NCBI GenBank assembly: GCA_021821945.1
Contig: JAJZTF010000009.1
Coordinates: forward strand, 1 to 64,000
Direction: 5' to 3'
Length of the DNA: 64,000 bases
DNA from: Pseudomonadota bacterium
Lineage (GTDB): Bacteria > Pseudomonadota > Gammaproteobacteria > Burkholderiales > Gallionellaceae
Under the pieces are notes generated by a model. The model made no database searches. It was not told where the DNA came from and saw nothing but the letters and a program-made list of their open reading frames with translations. The translations under genes and the position numbers were made by a program. Below, piece by piece: positions 18,855 through 29,690 of this stretch (positions are counted from its first letter, which is position 1; each line of letters starts with the position of its first letter).

Positions 18855-21329
18855 TCATTGCGCTGGAACAGTGGCCTTGACCTGCCAGATTTTCTCTGCA
18901 TAGTCGAGTATGCTGCGGTCGCTTGAGAATTTTCCCATGTGGGCGACGTTGATGATCGCCCTGCGAGCCCATTCGGAAGGCGTCCTGTAGAGCGCATCGA
19001 CTTTCTCCTGGCAATGGACGTAGGCGGCAAAGTCCGCAAGCAGAAAGAACTGGTCCCCTTCGTGGGTGAGGATGTCGAACAGCGGCCGGTATCTGTTCTG
19101 CTCCTCGGGCGAGAAATAGCCCGAGCCTATCATGTCCAGAACCTGGCGCAATTCGCCGTTGTCGTGATAGTAGTCCCAAGGGTTGTAGCCATGCTGCCTT
19201 AGATTGGCCACGCCTTCCGTGGTGAGGCCGAACGTGAAGATATTGTCCCAGCCGACTTCAGCGCCGATCTCCACATTCGCGCCATCCATCGTGCCTATCG
19301 TCAACGCGCCGTTCAGCGCCATCTTCATGTTGCCCGTGCCCGAGGCTTCCGTGCCCGCGGTGGATATTTGTTCGGACAGGTCGGTTGCGGGGATGATCGC
19401 GGTCGCGGTGGCGACATTGTAGTTCGGGATGAAGATCACGCTGAGCAGACCCTGCATCGCAGGATCGTTGTTCACGAATTCCGCCACATCGTTGATCAGC
19501 CTGATGATGAGCTTTGCAATCGCATAACCGGGCGCTGCCTTGCCGCTGAAGATCACGGTGCGCGGGGTCATCCCGTCCTGCTGTCCCGCCCGTATCCTGT
19601 TGTAGCGGGTGATCACATGCAGCACGTTCAGGAGTTGGCGCTTGTATTCGTGTATGCGCTTGATCTGCACGTCGAAAAGGGAATCGGGATCGATGCCGAT
19701 CTGCATGTGACTGCGGACATGCTCTGCCAGCCTTTCCTTGTTTTCCCGCTTGACCGACATGAAGGCGGAGATGAAGGCGTCGTCATTTGCCAGCGGCAGC
19801 AGCTTCCTGAGTTCCGAAAGATCGGTTTTCCACCGCGTCCCTATGTGTTCCGAGATCAGCTGTGCAAGGGGCGGGTTGGCCTGATTGAGCCAGCGGCGCG
19901 GCGTGATGCCATTTGTGATGTTGATGATCTTGCCGGGATAGTTCTTTTCGAAATCCGCAAATGTGCTGCTTTTCATGAGCTCGGTGTGGATCTCCGCGAC
20001 CCCGTTGACCTTGTGGCTGCCGACGATCGCGAGATTCGCCATCCTTATCCTTCTGCCCATTTCTTCGTCTATCAGGGACATGCGCTTTAACATCCCGGCA
20101 TCGTTTGGACTCCTGTGCATCACGTCGTGCAGGAACCGGTGGTTGATCTCATAGATGATCTGCATGTGGCGCGGCAGCAGCTTCTCGAACATGTCCAGCT
20201 GCCATGTCTCCAGCGCTTCCGGCATCAGCGTGTGGTTGGTGTAGGAGAATGTGCGCACCGTTATGCTCCATGCCTTCTCCCAGTCCAGATGATGGATGTC
20301 GACAAGAAGCCTCATCAGCTCGGGTATCGAAAGGGAAGGGTGAGTGTCGTTGAGCTGTATCGCGACCTTTTCCGGGAAGAGATCGAAATCTTGGTGCTGC
20401 TTCAGAAAGCGCGCGATGATGTCCTGCAATGATGCCGTGACGAAAAAGTACTGCTGTTTCAGCCTCAGCTCCTTGCCCATCGTGGTCGTGTCGTCAGGAT
20501 AAAGCACCTTGGAGAGTATTTCGGATTCCCTCTTCTCGCCGACCGCCTTGATATAGTCCCCGTTGTTGAAGTATTGCAGGTCGAAGTCGCGGCTGGCCTT
20601 GGCCGACCAGAGCCGCATGCTGTTGACCACGTTGTTGCCGTAACCGGGGATGGGCGTGTCATACGCCATCGCCATCACTTCGGTTGTGTCGAGCCAGTGA
20701 TAGCGGTAGACGTCGTCATCGTCCTTGCAGTGGATCACATGGCCGTAGAAGTTGACCTTGTAAAGAAGATCGGGCCTCGGAAACTCCCAGGGGTTTCCAT
20801 AGCGCAGCCAGTTGTCCGGCCGCTCGACCTGGGAACCGTTTTCGATGTCCTGATGAAACATGCCGTATTCGTAGCGGATGCCGTAACCGTAACTGGGGAT
20901 GCCGAGCGTGGCCATCGAATCGAGAAAGCAGGCGGCCAGCCGCCCGAGCCCCCCATTGCCCAATGCGGCATCCTCCTCGATGTCGCGGACAGCATCGAAA
21001 TCAACGCCCATCTCGTTCAGCACTTCCTTGCAGTTTTCCAGGCATTCCATGTTGAGCAGGCTGTTGGCCAGCATCCTGCCGATCAGAAACTCCATCGAGA
21101 GGTAGTAGACGCGCTTGCCGTCCTCCCGGTCGTAGTTGTGCTGGGTTTCCATGCAGTGCTCTATCAGCCGGTCGCGTGCGGCATAGGCGATTGCATGAAA
21201 CCAGTCGCGAACCGATGCGTCGGACGGGTCCTGGCCCACGGAATAGATGAGCCTGTTGATGAGGGAGTGCTTTAGGGATTCCTTGTCCAGGCCGAGAAAT
21301 TGATGCCGGACATTGGTGACTTCTGACAT
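18855..21329 (-). CDS. glgP: Glycogen/maltodextrin phosphorylase
   Basis: 824 aa from [12 protein letters not shown] site [28 protein letters not shown]. Confidence 0.95.
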   Translation of the reverse strand: MSEVTNVRHQFLGLDKESLKHSLINRLIYSVGQDPSDASVRDWFHAIAYAARDRLIEHCMETQHNYDREDGKRVYYLSMEFLIGRMLANSLLNMECLENCKEVLNEMGVDFDAVRDIEEDAALGNGGLGRLAACFLDSMATLGIPSYGYGIRYEYGMFHQDIENGSQVERPDNWLRYGNPWEFPRPDLLYKVNFYGHVIHCKDDDDVYRYHWLDTTEVMAMAYDTPIPGYGNNVVNSMRLWSAKASRDFDLQYFNNGDYIKAVGEKRESEILSKVLYPDDTTTMGKELRLKQQYFFVTASLQDIIARFLKQHQDFDLFPEKVAIQLNDTHPSLSIPELMRLLVDIHHLDWEKAWSITVRTFSYTNHTLMPEALETWQLDMFEKLLPRHMQIIYEINHRFLHDVMHRSPNDAGMLKRMSLIDEEMGRRIRMANLAIVGSHKVNGVAEIHTELMKSSTFADFEKNYPGKIINITNGITPRRWLNQANPPLAQLISEHIGTRWKTDLSELRKLLPLANDDAFISAFMSVKRENKERLAEHVRSHMQIGIDPDSLFDVQIKRIHEYKRQLLNVLHVITRYNRIRAGQQDGMTPRTVIFSGKAAPGYAIAKLIIRLINDVAEFVNNDPAMQGLLSVIFIPNYNVATATAIIPATDLSEQISTAGTEASGTGNMKMALNGALTIGTMDGANVEIGAEVGWDNIFTFGLTTEGVANLRQHGYNPWDYYHDNGELRQVLDMIGSGYFSPEEQNRYRPLFDILTHEGDQFFLLADFAAYVHCQEKVDALYRTPSEWARRAIINVAHMGKFSSDRSILDYAEKIWQVKATVPAQ

Positions 21330-21529
21330 GCTTGCCTCCGTTGCGTGAGGATGGGCTGTGCAGCCCTGAATTTTCGGAACTGCAGTTGCCATTTCGGACA
21401 AACGAGACATCATTCTAATCATGCAGATGCAGTGGAAGTAATTAATAATAATTAATCCCGTGCGCGATTCCGTTATGACATGATTCATACAGTTTCGGGT
21501 TCCGTGGCATGAACGAAATGAGGTGCAAC

Positions 21530-21730
21530 ATGAAGAAGATTCTGTGTTTGGGCATGCTGACTTTTCTGGCAGGCTGCGGGGACATGATGATGCCCTATGG
21601 GCCTGCTTACGGCCCCATGCCTGGCTATGCGCCTGTTCCGGGCTTCGAGTTCGGCGGCTTCGGCGGCATGGATGACGGGGGCATGGGAGGTTTTGACGAC
21701 GGCGGCTTTGGCGGCATGGATGACGATTGA
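21530..21730 (+). CDS. Small Gly/Asp/Met-rich putative lipoprotein
   Basis: MKKILCLGMLTFLAGC lipobox, then PYGPAYGPMPGYAPVPG and FGGMDDGGMGGFDDGGFGGMDDD repeats. An alternative ATG lies at 21509. Confidence 0.6.
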   Translation: MKKILCLGMLTFLAGCGDMMMPYGPAYGPMPGYAPVPGFEFGGFGGMDDGGMGGFDDGGFGGMDDD

Positions 21731-21760
21731 TTTCCGGGTGAACTTTTTGAGGAGCGTACG

Positions 21761-22177
21761 ATGAAGAAGATTCTGTTTCTGGGCCTGCTGCTCGGGTTGT
21801 CCATGGTTGCGCCGGCCCGTGCGGATCAGACTGCTGCGCCTGCGACTCAGGCGCGGCCTGATCCCGTGGCAAGGGTCGATCAGCGCCTTGCGCGCCTGAA
21901 GGAAGAGCTCAAGATTGCAGGCAATCAGGAGTCCGCATGGACTGCCTATGCGGAGAAGACCAGGAGCAATGTCAAGGAGATGAGAGACCAGATGCAGGCA
22001 GCGATGCGCGAGCCTGCAGCGACGGCGCCGGAACGCTTCGACAGGCATATCGAGCTGATGAGGAAGCGCCTTGTGAATTTCGAGAACATGGATCAGGCGT
22101 TAAAGGAGCTCTATGCGGCATTGACGCCAGAGCAGCGGGTCATACTCGATCGGCATTTCTCGAGGATGCGCCGCTAG
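21761..22177 (+). CDS. Spy/CpxP-like (LTXXQ motif) periplasmic protein
   Basis: Signal peptide; RLARLKEELKIAGNQESAWTAY ... ALTPEQRVILDRHF. Confidence 0.7.
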   Translation: MKKILFLGLLLGLSMVAPARADQTAAPATQARPDPVARVDQRLARLKEELKIAGNQESAWTAYAEKTRSNVKEMRDQMQAAMREPAATAPERFDRHIELMRKRLVNFENMDQALKELYAALTPEQRVILDRHFSRMRR

Positions 22178-25100
22178 ATCCTGCCAGCCATTCCGCTGGC
22201 GGCTGGTAATTCCTCACCCAGTCCGGAATGAGCGCGGCTTCCATGGGTCGGGCAATGCCATAGCCTTGCGCCAGATGGCAGCCGAAATTCAGGAGTCGCA
22301 CGCCGTGTTCCACCGTCTCGACTCCTTCCGCGATCACTTCCTTCTTGAATGCGCGGGCAAGGCTGATCACGCCCTCGACGATCGAGAGGTCGTCTTCGTC
22401 ATCCAGCATGTCGCTGACAAAGACCTGGTCGATCTTGATCGTTCGCGCAGGCAGCCTCCTCAGGTAGGCGAGGGAGGCATATCCGGTGCCGAAATCATCG
22501 ATGGAAAAGTGTATGCCCTGTGCGATGCAGCTGCGCATCTTCTGTATCGCAGCCCCCATGTCGCCAAGTGCAGCCGACTCAAGTACTTCGAGCTCAAAGG
22601 TGTTTGCATCCAGTTCCTGATGTTTCGAAACAGTCGAGGCAATGAACTCACTGAACCCATGGGACTGAAGATGGCGTGCCGGCAGATTCACGCTGACGCT
22701 GAGTCTGATGCCTTCCTTCTGCCAAGAGATCAGTTGCGCCATCGCGGTCTTGATCACCCATTCGGAAAGCCTGATCTCGAAATCGCTGTTTTCGATCAGA
22801 GGCAGAAACTCCCCGGGCGGGATCAGTCCGCGCTGCGGATGCAGCCAGCGGATGAGCGCTTCCATGCCGACGACCCTGCCGCTTTTCATGTCGACCTTGG
22901 GCTGGTAGTAAAGGACGAGCTCGTCGTGGTCCAAGGCCATCGCGACCCTTGAGAGCCCCTCGGAACGAAGCTGCGCCAGTTGGTCGTTCGCAGCATCGAA
23001 GAAGTGCATGCGGTTTCGCCCCATCTGCTTGGCGACATACATCGCCTGGTCCGCATGCCTGATCAGGCTTTCCCCGTCGTTGACGTCTTCCGGATAGATT
23101 GCGATGCCTATGCTTGCGGATATCTGTATCTCGTTGCCGTTCACATGGAGGGGCTGCCTGATCGCGTCCATGATCCTTTCCAGCATGTGCCGGCATTCAT
23201 CTTCCCCGGAGATTTCCGGGAAAAGCAGCACGAATTCATCCCCGCCCAGACGGGCCACGGTGTCGGTGGCGCGCGAGATCGAAAGTATCCTCTTTGAAAT
23301 TTCGATCAGCAGGGCATCCCCGGTCTCATGTCCATATGTGTCATTGACCGGTTTGAATCCGTCGAGATCCATGAAGCATACGGCGAGACTCCCCCTTGTT
23401 CGCTTCGCCTGCGCGAGCCCCATCTCGAGGCGGTCGTTGAGCAGCGCCCTGTTGGGAAGCCCTGTCAGCTTGTCGTAATGGGCGAGCTGTTCGAGTTCCC
23501 GCTGCTTGCTCCTGGCATCGGTCACGTCGTTGATGATCGCGACGAAGTAGTCGACCTTGCCTTCCTCGTTGCGCACCGCTCGCACCGCGATATGCACATA
23601 GACGATCTCGCCGTCCTTCCTGATGAAGCGCTTGTCGAGCTCGTATTCATCGAGAGTGCCTTGCAAAACCCTGCCGAAAAGGTCCTCGTTCACCTCCAGA
23701 TCGTCCTTGTGGGTGAGATCTGCCCAGCTTTTGCGCATCAGCTCTTCTTTCGAATAGCCCAGCATCTTGCAGAGCGCATCGTTGACTTCCAGCATGCCCT
23801 TGGATGCGCTGGTTGCCGCCATGCCTACCATGGATCTTTCAAAATAGGCCCTGAAATGCTGCTCGCTGGCATTGAGATTGGCCTGGATCTTTCGCCTCAT
23901 GCTTTCGCGGTCGAAACTGTCGAGTGCGAATGAAACATCGCGCACCATTTCTTCAAGAAGCGTTGTCATTTCCTCGTCGAAGGCATTCTTCTCATTGTGG
24001 TATACGGTGAGCACCGCGAATGGTTTTCCGTTGCGGGGGATCGGGAATGAGCCGCTGCTTTTCCAGTCGAAATGGTTTGCCGCCTCGTGCCAGCGCGTGG
24101 TTAGCGGGCTTGCCAGAAAGTCGTTGACGATGACGGTCCGGTTTTCGCGGAATGCGATCCCGGAAGGGCCCTGGCCTTCCGGCAGATTTTCGTCCGTGGA
24201 GATGCTGATCTGCCGCACATAGTCCGAGCCTTCCCCGTAGATGGACTTGAAGTCGATCAGGCCTGTCGCTGCGTTGCGCAAGCCTATCCATGCCATCTTG
24301 AGCCCCCCGAAATCGACGGCCATTTTGCAGATGAGGGGAAACAGCGTCTCTTCGGTTTCCATTCGCACGAGGGCCTGGTTCACTTCGCTCAGCGCCTTGT
24401 AGATGTCGGTCAGGCGCTTGATGCGGGATTGGGCCGCCTTGCGCTCGGTGATGTCTGCCACCAGCGCGCAGTTGTATTCCCTGCCTTCATATTCGAAGTA
24501 ATTGGCGATCACCTCGGTCGGGAAGGTCGTGCCGCCCTTGCATTTCTGCATCGATTCCAGCCGCACGATGTGGTTGCGCTTGAGTTCCTGCCAATGCGCA
24601 GGCCAGGTCTCGAAGGGGAAAAGGGGATCGATGTCGGCAATCGTCAGGCTGCTCAGCTCTTCCTGGCTATAACCAAGCTTGTCGCAGGCGGTTTCGTTCC
24701 CATCCAGGATATGCCCGTCCTTGTCCACCCAGAGTATGATTTCGCCTGCGCGATCAAGACCAATCTGCCTGAAGCGCAACGCACGTTCCATCGTGTTGCG
24801 TTCGGTGATGTCGTAAAATGCGGCGAGATGGAGCCCGTCGAAACCCTCGACCGCCGCAGGACTCGCCAGAAAGGTGCGCGTCATGCCGTCCTTGCAGACG
24901 ATCCGGGTCTCAAGGTTGCCCGTGGGCTTGTCTGTTCTTTCCGCCTCGAAGGTTTTTTTCTGCCAGGCATCAGTCATCCACTCGCGGTATTGCGGATCCG
25001 GATAGGCGAGCTGCCACCAGCTTGCAAGATCGGGAATTTCCGCCTTTGTATAACCCATGAGCCGGGTGAATGCGCCATTGAGGTAGACGATGTTGCCATT

Positions 25101-25553
25101 CTCATCGCTCAAGGCAAGCGGGACGGGAACGGCTTCGATGATTGACTTGGAGCGCTCCTCAGCACGTTTCCTGTCATCGATGTTGAATGTCACGCCGATA
25201 AAATGCCTGCCATGCGCCTCGCCTTTGCGATCCATGATTTTGCCGTAATTCGCATACCACACCCATGTGCCGGATTTGGAACGCACCCTGAATTCGCATC
25301 GGTATTGGCTGGTAACGCCCTTTAGATGATCATCCAGAGCCGACCTGACTGTCGGGATGTCGTCCGGATGGATGATTGCAAAAAGGTTGTCGAGATAGGC
25401 TAGGGACTCCTCCCCGCTGTAGCCTAGCTCCTTGAAAATGGCAGTGGCTTTGCGGGTGACTTCTCCGGTAATCAGGTCGTTTTCCCAGAGATCAAGCCCT
25501 GCAGCTTCCAGTGCAAGTTGCAGGCGCTCCTTGTTGATATCCGGTTTGTCCAT
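22140..25553 (-). CDS. Multi-PAS/GAF sensor with GGDEF and EAL domains (dual c-di-GMP enzyme)
   Basis: 1137 aa; ARLGGDEFVLLFPE (intact GGDEF) and GMEALIRWLHPQRG (intact EAL). Confidence 0.95.
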   Translation of the reverse strand: MDKPDINKERLQLALEAAGLDLWENDLITGEVTRKATAIFKELGYSGEESLAYLDNLFAIIHPDDIPTVRSALDDHLKGVTSQYRCEFRVRSKSGTWVWYANYGKIMDRKGEAHGRHFIGVTFNIDDRKRAEERSKSIIEAVPVPLALSDENGNIVYLNGAFTRLMGYTKAEIPDLASWWQLAYPDPQYREWMTDAWQKKTFEAERTDKPTGNLETRIVCKDGMTRTFLASPAAVEGFDGLHLAAFYDITERNTMERALRFRQIGLDRAGEIILWVDKDGHILDGNETACDKLGYSQEELSSLTIADIDPLFPFETWPAHWQELKRNHIVRLESMQKCKGGTTFPTEVIANYFEYEGREYNCALVADITERKAAQSRIKRLTDIYKALSEVNQALVRMETEETLFPLICKMAVDFGGLKMAWIGLRNAATGLIDFKSIYGEGSDYVRQISISTDENLPEGQGPSGIAFRENRTVIVNDFLASPLTTRWHEAANHFDWKSSGSFPIPRNGKPFAVLTVYHNEKNAFDEEMTTLLEEMVRDVSFALDSFDRESMRRKIQANLNASEQHFRAYFERSMVGMAATSASKGMLEVNDALCKMLGYSKEELMRKSWADLTHKDDLEVNEDLFGRVLQGTLDEYELDKRFIRKDGEIVYVHIAVRAVRNEEGKVDYFVAIINDVTDARSKQRELEQLAHYDKLTGLPNRALLNDRLEMGLAQAKRTRGSLAVCFMDLDGFKPVNDTYGHETGDALLIEISKRILSISRATDTVARLGGDEFVLLFPEISGEDECRHMLERIMDAIRQPLHVNGNEIQISASIGIAIYPEDVNDGESLIRHADQAMYVAKQMGRNRMHFFDAANDQLAQLRSEGLSRVAMALDHDELVLYYQPKVDMKSGRVVGMEALIRWLHPQRGLIPPGEFLPLIENSDFEIRLSEWVIKTAMAQLISWQKEGIRLSVSVNLPARHLQSHGFSEFIASTVSKHQELDANTFELEVLESAALGDMGAAIQKMRSCIAQGIHFSIDDFGTGYASLAYLRRLPARTIKIDQVFVSDMLDDEDDLSIVEGVISLARAFKKEVIAEGVETVEHGVRLLNFGCHLAQGYGIARPMEAALIPDWVRNYQPPAEWLAGSSGASSRNADRV

Positions 25554-25716
25554 GTTCCTTGCTATCTATGAACGAAATCCCCGGCTTTGCCAGGGCTGCA
25601 ACTGCTATGGGTAACCTTCCGCGATGCGTTGAACCTGGAGGGTATGGATCAGCTTCGGCGAAAAACCATACAATGGTAGACTGGAATGGCAATGTCGGCA
25701 ATTTTTTGAAAAAAAG

Positions 25717-26904
25717 TTACGGGTGTGCGCCCGGGCCTGCAGCCTTCCGGTGTTCGGCCTCGGCATGCTCCAGGTTTCTTGCCACGCATTGTCTGAGTTC
25801 TCCGCTGTCCGAGGGATCATGTTCCAGTTTGCATGCACATCGGCAGGCGGCGGCGCGGTAGCAGCCTTCCAGGTTGCGTTTCTTGCAGACATCCTCCTCT
25901 TTCGAACATTGCACGCTGCAGGCCTTTTCGATCTCCTGTGCCTTCAGGAGTGCGGCGAGCGGGATCTTGGCCTCGGGCTTGGGCTGTGTCGCGATGCCCC
26001 ATGCAGTCAGGGCGATCCCGCCTGCCAGGAGCAGAATGATGGAAAGATTGGCCCGTTTGAGGACCGTGAGCGTCTTGTTTCGCGAGCCTTGCGCGTCGAA
26101 CTCGAATTCGAGCAGGCCTTTCGTTTCCTTCTTCTGGTGCAACCGGTCGCATGCATCGATGCATTCGCCGCAGTTGATGCAGATGTCGTGAGGCGCGATC
26201 TTTGTCGGCTGGATCTTGGTGATGCATACGGTCGAGCAGTAATTGCATTTTGCGCAATCAGCCGAACGGCTTTCATCATAGGCCACATGCAGCGCATCCT
26301 TGGTGCCGAACATCCGCTGCCCCATGCGGTAGAAGCAGGCGTAATCGCAGAAGAAATAGCGAACCGCGGCGATGTCGATGAAGATCAGGCCTACCGAAAA
26401 AAGATACAGCAGGAAGGGGGAAAGCTTTTCCCGGTCCGAGAGTGTGACGATTTCCCAGGTTTCCTTTGGCGTGTAGAAGAACAGGAAGGGGATCAGCGAG
26501 AGCACGATGGATGCCGCGAGGAAACTCGCGCCCAGAATGGCCCAGTTGAGAAACCTGTTCTTGGCCTTGGCGACGATCAGTCCCTCTCCGTCGACTTCGA
26601 CGTTCGCCCGCTTGCCAAGCAGCTTGTGGGTGAGATTGTTCGCCCATTCGGAGAGCAGGTTCTGGGGGCATGCCCATCCGCACCAGAGCGTGCCTATGGT
26701 CTTGTATGTGATCACCGGCGCGAGCGCGATGATCAGGGTAAGGCCTGTGATCAGCGAAAAGCTGGCCCACCAGACCTGGTGGCCCAGCATGGAAAAGCTT
26801 GCCGAAGCGAGGTCTATGCGGAAGAGTCCGGTTGCGGGAATCAGCGCGATGAGTATCAGCGTGGCAAGCTGCACCTTCCTCCTTGAAGGGCGATACTGCC
26901 TCAT
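25717..26904 (-). CDS. Membrane-bound 4Fe-4S ferredoxin-type protein (CcoG/NapH-like) with Cys-rich C-terminal tail
   Basis: [25 protein letters not shown] and [11 protein letters not shown]; tail [35 protein letters not shown]...RQC. Confidence 0.85.
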   Translation of the reverse strand: MRQYRPSRRKVQLATLILIALIPATGLFRIDLASASFSMLGHQVWWASFSLITGLTLIIALAPVITYKTIGTLWCGWACPQNLLSEWANNLTHKLLGKRANVEVDGEGLIVAKAKNRFLNWAILGASFLAASIVLSLIPFLFFYTPKETWEIVTLSDREKLSPFLLYLFSVGLIFIDIAAVRYFFCDYACFYRMGQRMFGTKDALHVAYDESRSADCAKCNYCSTVCITKIQPTKIAPHDICINCGECIDACDRLHQKKETKGLLEFEFDAQGSRNKTLTVLKRANLSIILLLAGGIALTAWGIATQPKPEAKIPLAALLKAQEIEKACSVQCSKEEDVCKKRNLEGCYRAAACRCACKLEHDPSDSGELRQCVARNLEHAEAEHRKAAGPGAHP

Positions 26905-27764
26905 TCGTCGTTCATTCCGGACAGCCTTTCTGCCGCCCTGACGGTATTGGCGATCAGCATCGCAATGGTCATGGGCCCCACGCCGCCCGGCACGGGCGTG
27001 ATGTAACCCGCGACTTCCTTGACGTTGGCAAAATCCACATCGCCCACGAGCTTGCCCTCGCTGGTCCTGTTGATGCCGACATCGATCACGACGGCACCCG
27101 GCTTCACCATGTCCTTCTTGATGAATTCAGGGCGCCCGACTGCGGCCACCAGGATGTCGGCATCCCTGGTGTGCTTTGCAAGGTCGACGGTCTTGGAGGT
27201 GCAGATAGTCACCGTGGCATTCTTGTGCAGCAAAAGCAGCGCCATCGGCTTGCCCACGATGTTGCTGCGGCCGACCACCACCGCATGCCTGCCCTCGATT
27301 TCGATGCCGGTCTTTTCCAGCATCACCATCACGCCATAAGGCGTGCAGGAAGGGAAGGGCGTTTCTCCCGTGACCAAGGCGCCGACGTTCTTCTCGTTGA
27401 ATCCGTCCACATCCTTATCCGGATTGATCGCCTCTATCACCTTGTGCGCGTCGATATGTTTTGGCAGCGGAAGCTGCACCAGTATGCCGTGTATGCCGGG
27501 GTCGGTGTTGAGCTGCGCCACTTTTTCCAGCAACTCGGCCTCCGTCGCATCGCCGGGAAGTTCGACGTGAACGGAATAAAGGCCGAGATCCTTGCAGGCC
27601 TTCACCTTGTTTGCGACGTAGACCCTGGATGCCGGATCGCTGCCCACGATGATCACCGCAAGGCCGGGCGTTATGCCGCGCGCGATGAGCCTGTCGGCAC
27701 GCGCCTTCCATTCGAGGCGAACCGCCTGGGAGATGGCCTTGCCGTCTATGATCTGGGCGGTCAT
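26901..27764 (-). CDS. folD: Bifunctional methylenetetrahydrofolate dehydrogenase/cyclohydrolase
   Basis: [40 protein letters not shown] and [15 protein letters not shown]. Confidence 0.97.
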   Translation of the reverse strand: MTAQIIDGKAISQAVRLEWKARADRLIARGITPGLAVIIVGSDPASRVYVANKVKACKDLGLYSVHVELPGDATEAELLEKVAQLNTDPGIHGILVQLPLPKHIDAHKVIEAINPDKDVDGFNEKNVGALVTGETPFPSCTPYGVMVMLEKTGIEIEGRHAVVVGRSNIVGKPMALLLLHKNATVTICTSKTVDLAKHTRDADILVAAVGRPEFIKKDMVKPGAVVIDVGINRTSEGKLVGDVDFANVKEVAGYITPVPGGVGPMTIAMLIANTVRAAERLSGMNDE

Positions 27765-28294
27765 GCCTTGTTCCGGTAGGTTTTAAGGCCGTTCATGATT
27801 TCCGCATGAGCGGCATCCACGCCGGCCCAGCCGCTGATCTTGACCCACTTGCCGGGTTCCAGCGCCTTGTAGAGCTCGAAGAAGTGCTTGATCTGTTCGA
27901 GCGTGATGTTGGGAAGATCTTCATAGGTCTTGATCTCGTGGTAGAGCGGGGTCAGCTTGTCGGTCGGCACGGCGATGATCTTGGCATCCTCCCCGCCCTC
28001 GTCGGTCATCTTGAGCAGGCCGACAGGACGGCAAGGGATGATCGCACCGTGCACGATGGGGAAGGGCGTGATGACCAGAACGTCCACAGGGTCGCCGTCA
28101 TCGGAGATCGTTTCCGGGATGAACCCGTAGTTGCATGGATAGCGCATCAGCGAACCGATGAAGCGGTCCACCACCAGCACGCCGGAAGCCTTGTCCACTT
28201 CGTATTTTACAGGGTCGGCATCCTTGGGAATTTCGATGATGACATTGCATTCGTGGGGCAGATTGTCGCCCGGGCGGACATTTAAGAGACTCAT
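27761..28294 (-). CDS. ppa: Inorganic pyrophosphatase (family I)
   Basis: [11 protein letters not shown] and [10 protein letters not shown] signatures. Confidence 0.97.
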   Translation of the reverse strand: MSLLNVRPGDNLPHECNVIIEIPKDADPVKYEVDKASGVLVVDRFIGSLMRYPCNYGFIPETISDDGDPVDVLVITPFPIVHGAIIPCRPVGLLKMTDEGGEDAKIIAVPTDKLTPLYHEIKTYEDLPNITLEQIKHFFELYKALEPGKWVKISGWAGVDAAHAEIMNGLKTYRNKA

Positions 28295-28413
28295 TGGGTT
28301 TCCTTGAAATTAACATTGCGAATTGGAGTTGAAACTTGTGCAATTATAAGCGATGCTGTGCATTGACGCTGAACCCTGTGCAGTTAATTTTAACTTTATG
28401 AGGAGATGAAGCC

Positions 28414-29601
28414 ATGGCAATACAACTGGTCGGTAAAATGGTGATTGGACAGTCTGGCGGCCCCACAGCCGTGATCAATCAGTCGCTTGTCGGCGCGATA
28501 CTGAGCGCGCGCAGGCAGTCCAACATTACCGGTATTCTGGGTGCGCGCCATGGCATCGCAGGCATCATGAAGGAGGACTTCGTCGACCTTTCCACGCAGA
28601 GTCAGGGGCAGCTCGAGCTGGTGGCGAATACGCCTGCCGCGGCGCTGGGTTCGGTGCGCCTTAAGCCCGGCCGGGCCGAATGCGAGAAGGTGTTCGAGGT
28701 GTTCAGGAAGAACGATGTGCGCTTCTTCTTCTACATTGGGGGGAACGACTCGGCCGAAACCGCGCATATCATCGCCGAGATGGCGAAGGACGCGAATTAC
28801 GACTTCTGCACCGTGCATATCCCCAAGACCATAGACAATGACTTGAAGGTGACCGACCACTGCCCGGGTTTTGCTTCCGCTGCGCGTTTCGTGGCGCTGG
28901 CTTTCATGGGGGACGACAGGGACAATTATGCGCTCTCGGGCATCAAGATCAACGTGGTGATGGGGCGCAGCGCAGGTTTTCTTACGGCAGCTTCGGCCCT
29001 GGCGCGTCAGGCTGAAGGCGACGGTCCGCATCTCATCTATCTGCCGGAACGCGTGTTCAACGTGGCGTCCTTCCAGCAGGACGTGCGCGATGTGATGGCG
29101 AAGTACGGTCGCTGCGTGATCGCGGTCTCCGAAGGCATCACTGACAAGGACGGCAATCCGATATCGACTTCCGGGGAACGCGATTCGCACGGCAACATCC
29201 AGCTCTCGGGAAGCGGCGCGCTGGGGGATGCGCTCGCGGCCTTGGTCAAGGAGGCCTTTCCGGGACAGAAGGTGCGCGTGCGCGCCGACACCTTCGGCTA
29301 TCTTCAGCGCTCTTTCCCGACCATCATCTCGCCCATAGACGCTAAGGAGGCGCGCGAGGTGGGGGAATATGCGGTGAACCATGCGGCCACGACCGGCACA
29401 CCGGGATCGGTATCGATCAGGCGCCTGTCGAGCAAGCCTTATGCCAGCGAATGCTTCATCACGCCTCTGTCATCGGTGGCAAAGGAGGCGACCCAGATGA
29501 AGGATGAATACATCAATGCAGCCGGCAACGATGTGACCGCTGCCTGGATGGACTACATCAGGCCTCTGGTTGGCGATCTGCCTGTGATGGGCAGGCTCTG
29601 A
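28414..29601 (+). CDS. pfp: Diphosphate (PPi)-dependent 6-phosphofructokinase
   Basis: GQSGGPTAVINQSLVG, GGNDSAET and HIPKTIDNDLKVTDHCPGF (PPi-PFK signature). Confidence 0.9.
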   Translation: MAIQLVGKMVIGQSGGPTAVINQSLVGAILSARRQSNITGILGARHGIAGIMKEDFVDLSTQSQGQLELVANTPAAALGSVRLKPGRAECEKVFEVFRKNDVRFFFYIGGNDSAETAHIIAEMAKDANYDFCTVHIPKTIDNDLKVTDHCPGFASAARFVALAFMGDDRDNYALSGIKINVVMGRSAGFLTAASALARQAEGDGPHLIYLPERVFNVASFQQDVRDVMAKYGRCVIAVSEGITDKDGNPISTSGERDSHGNIQLSGSGALGDALAALVKEAFPGQKVRVRADTFGYLQRSFPTIISPIDAKEAREVGEYAVNHAATTGTPGSVSIRRLSSKPYASECFITPLSSVAKEATQMKDEYINAAGNDVTAAWMDYIRPLVGDLPVMGRL

Positions 29602-29690
29602 TCCTGGAACCGGCCGGTTCTTTGAACCGGCTTCCTGAGGTAGAATTCAGTCGTGCCAAACCGATCCCCGGCCTGTCTGGTCTGAATATC

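Noticed and set aside
18842-19039. N-terminal extension of the transaldolase ORF
   Set aside because: Overlaps the glgP 3' end in another frame; the true start is MSNFLEQLK at 18841.
21330-21872. N-terminal extension of the glycogen phosphorylase ORF
   Set aside because: Antisense to the small lipoprotein and Spy-like genes; homology-like sequence begins at MSEVTNVRH (21329).
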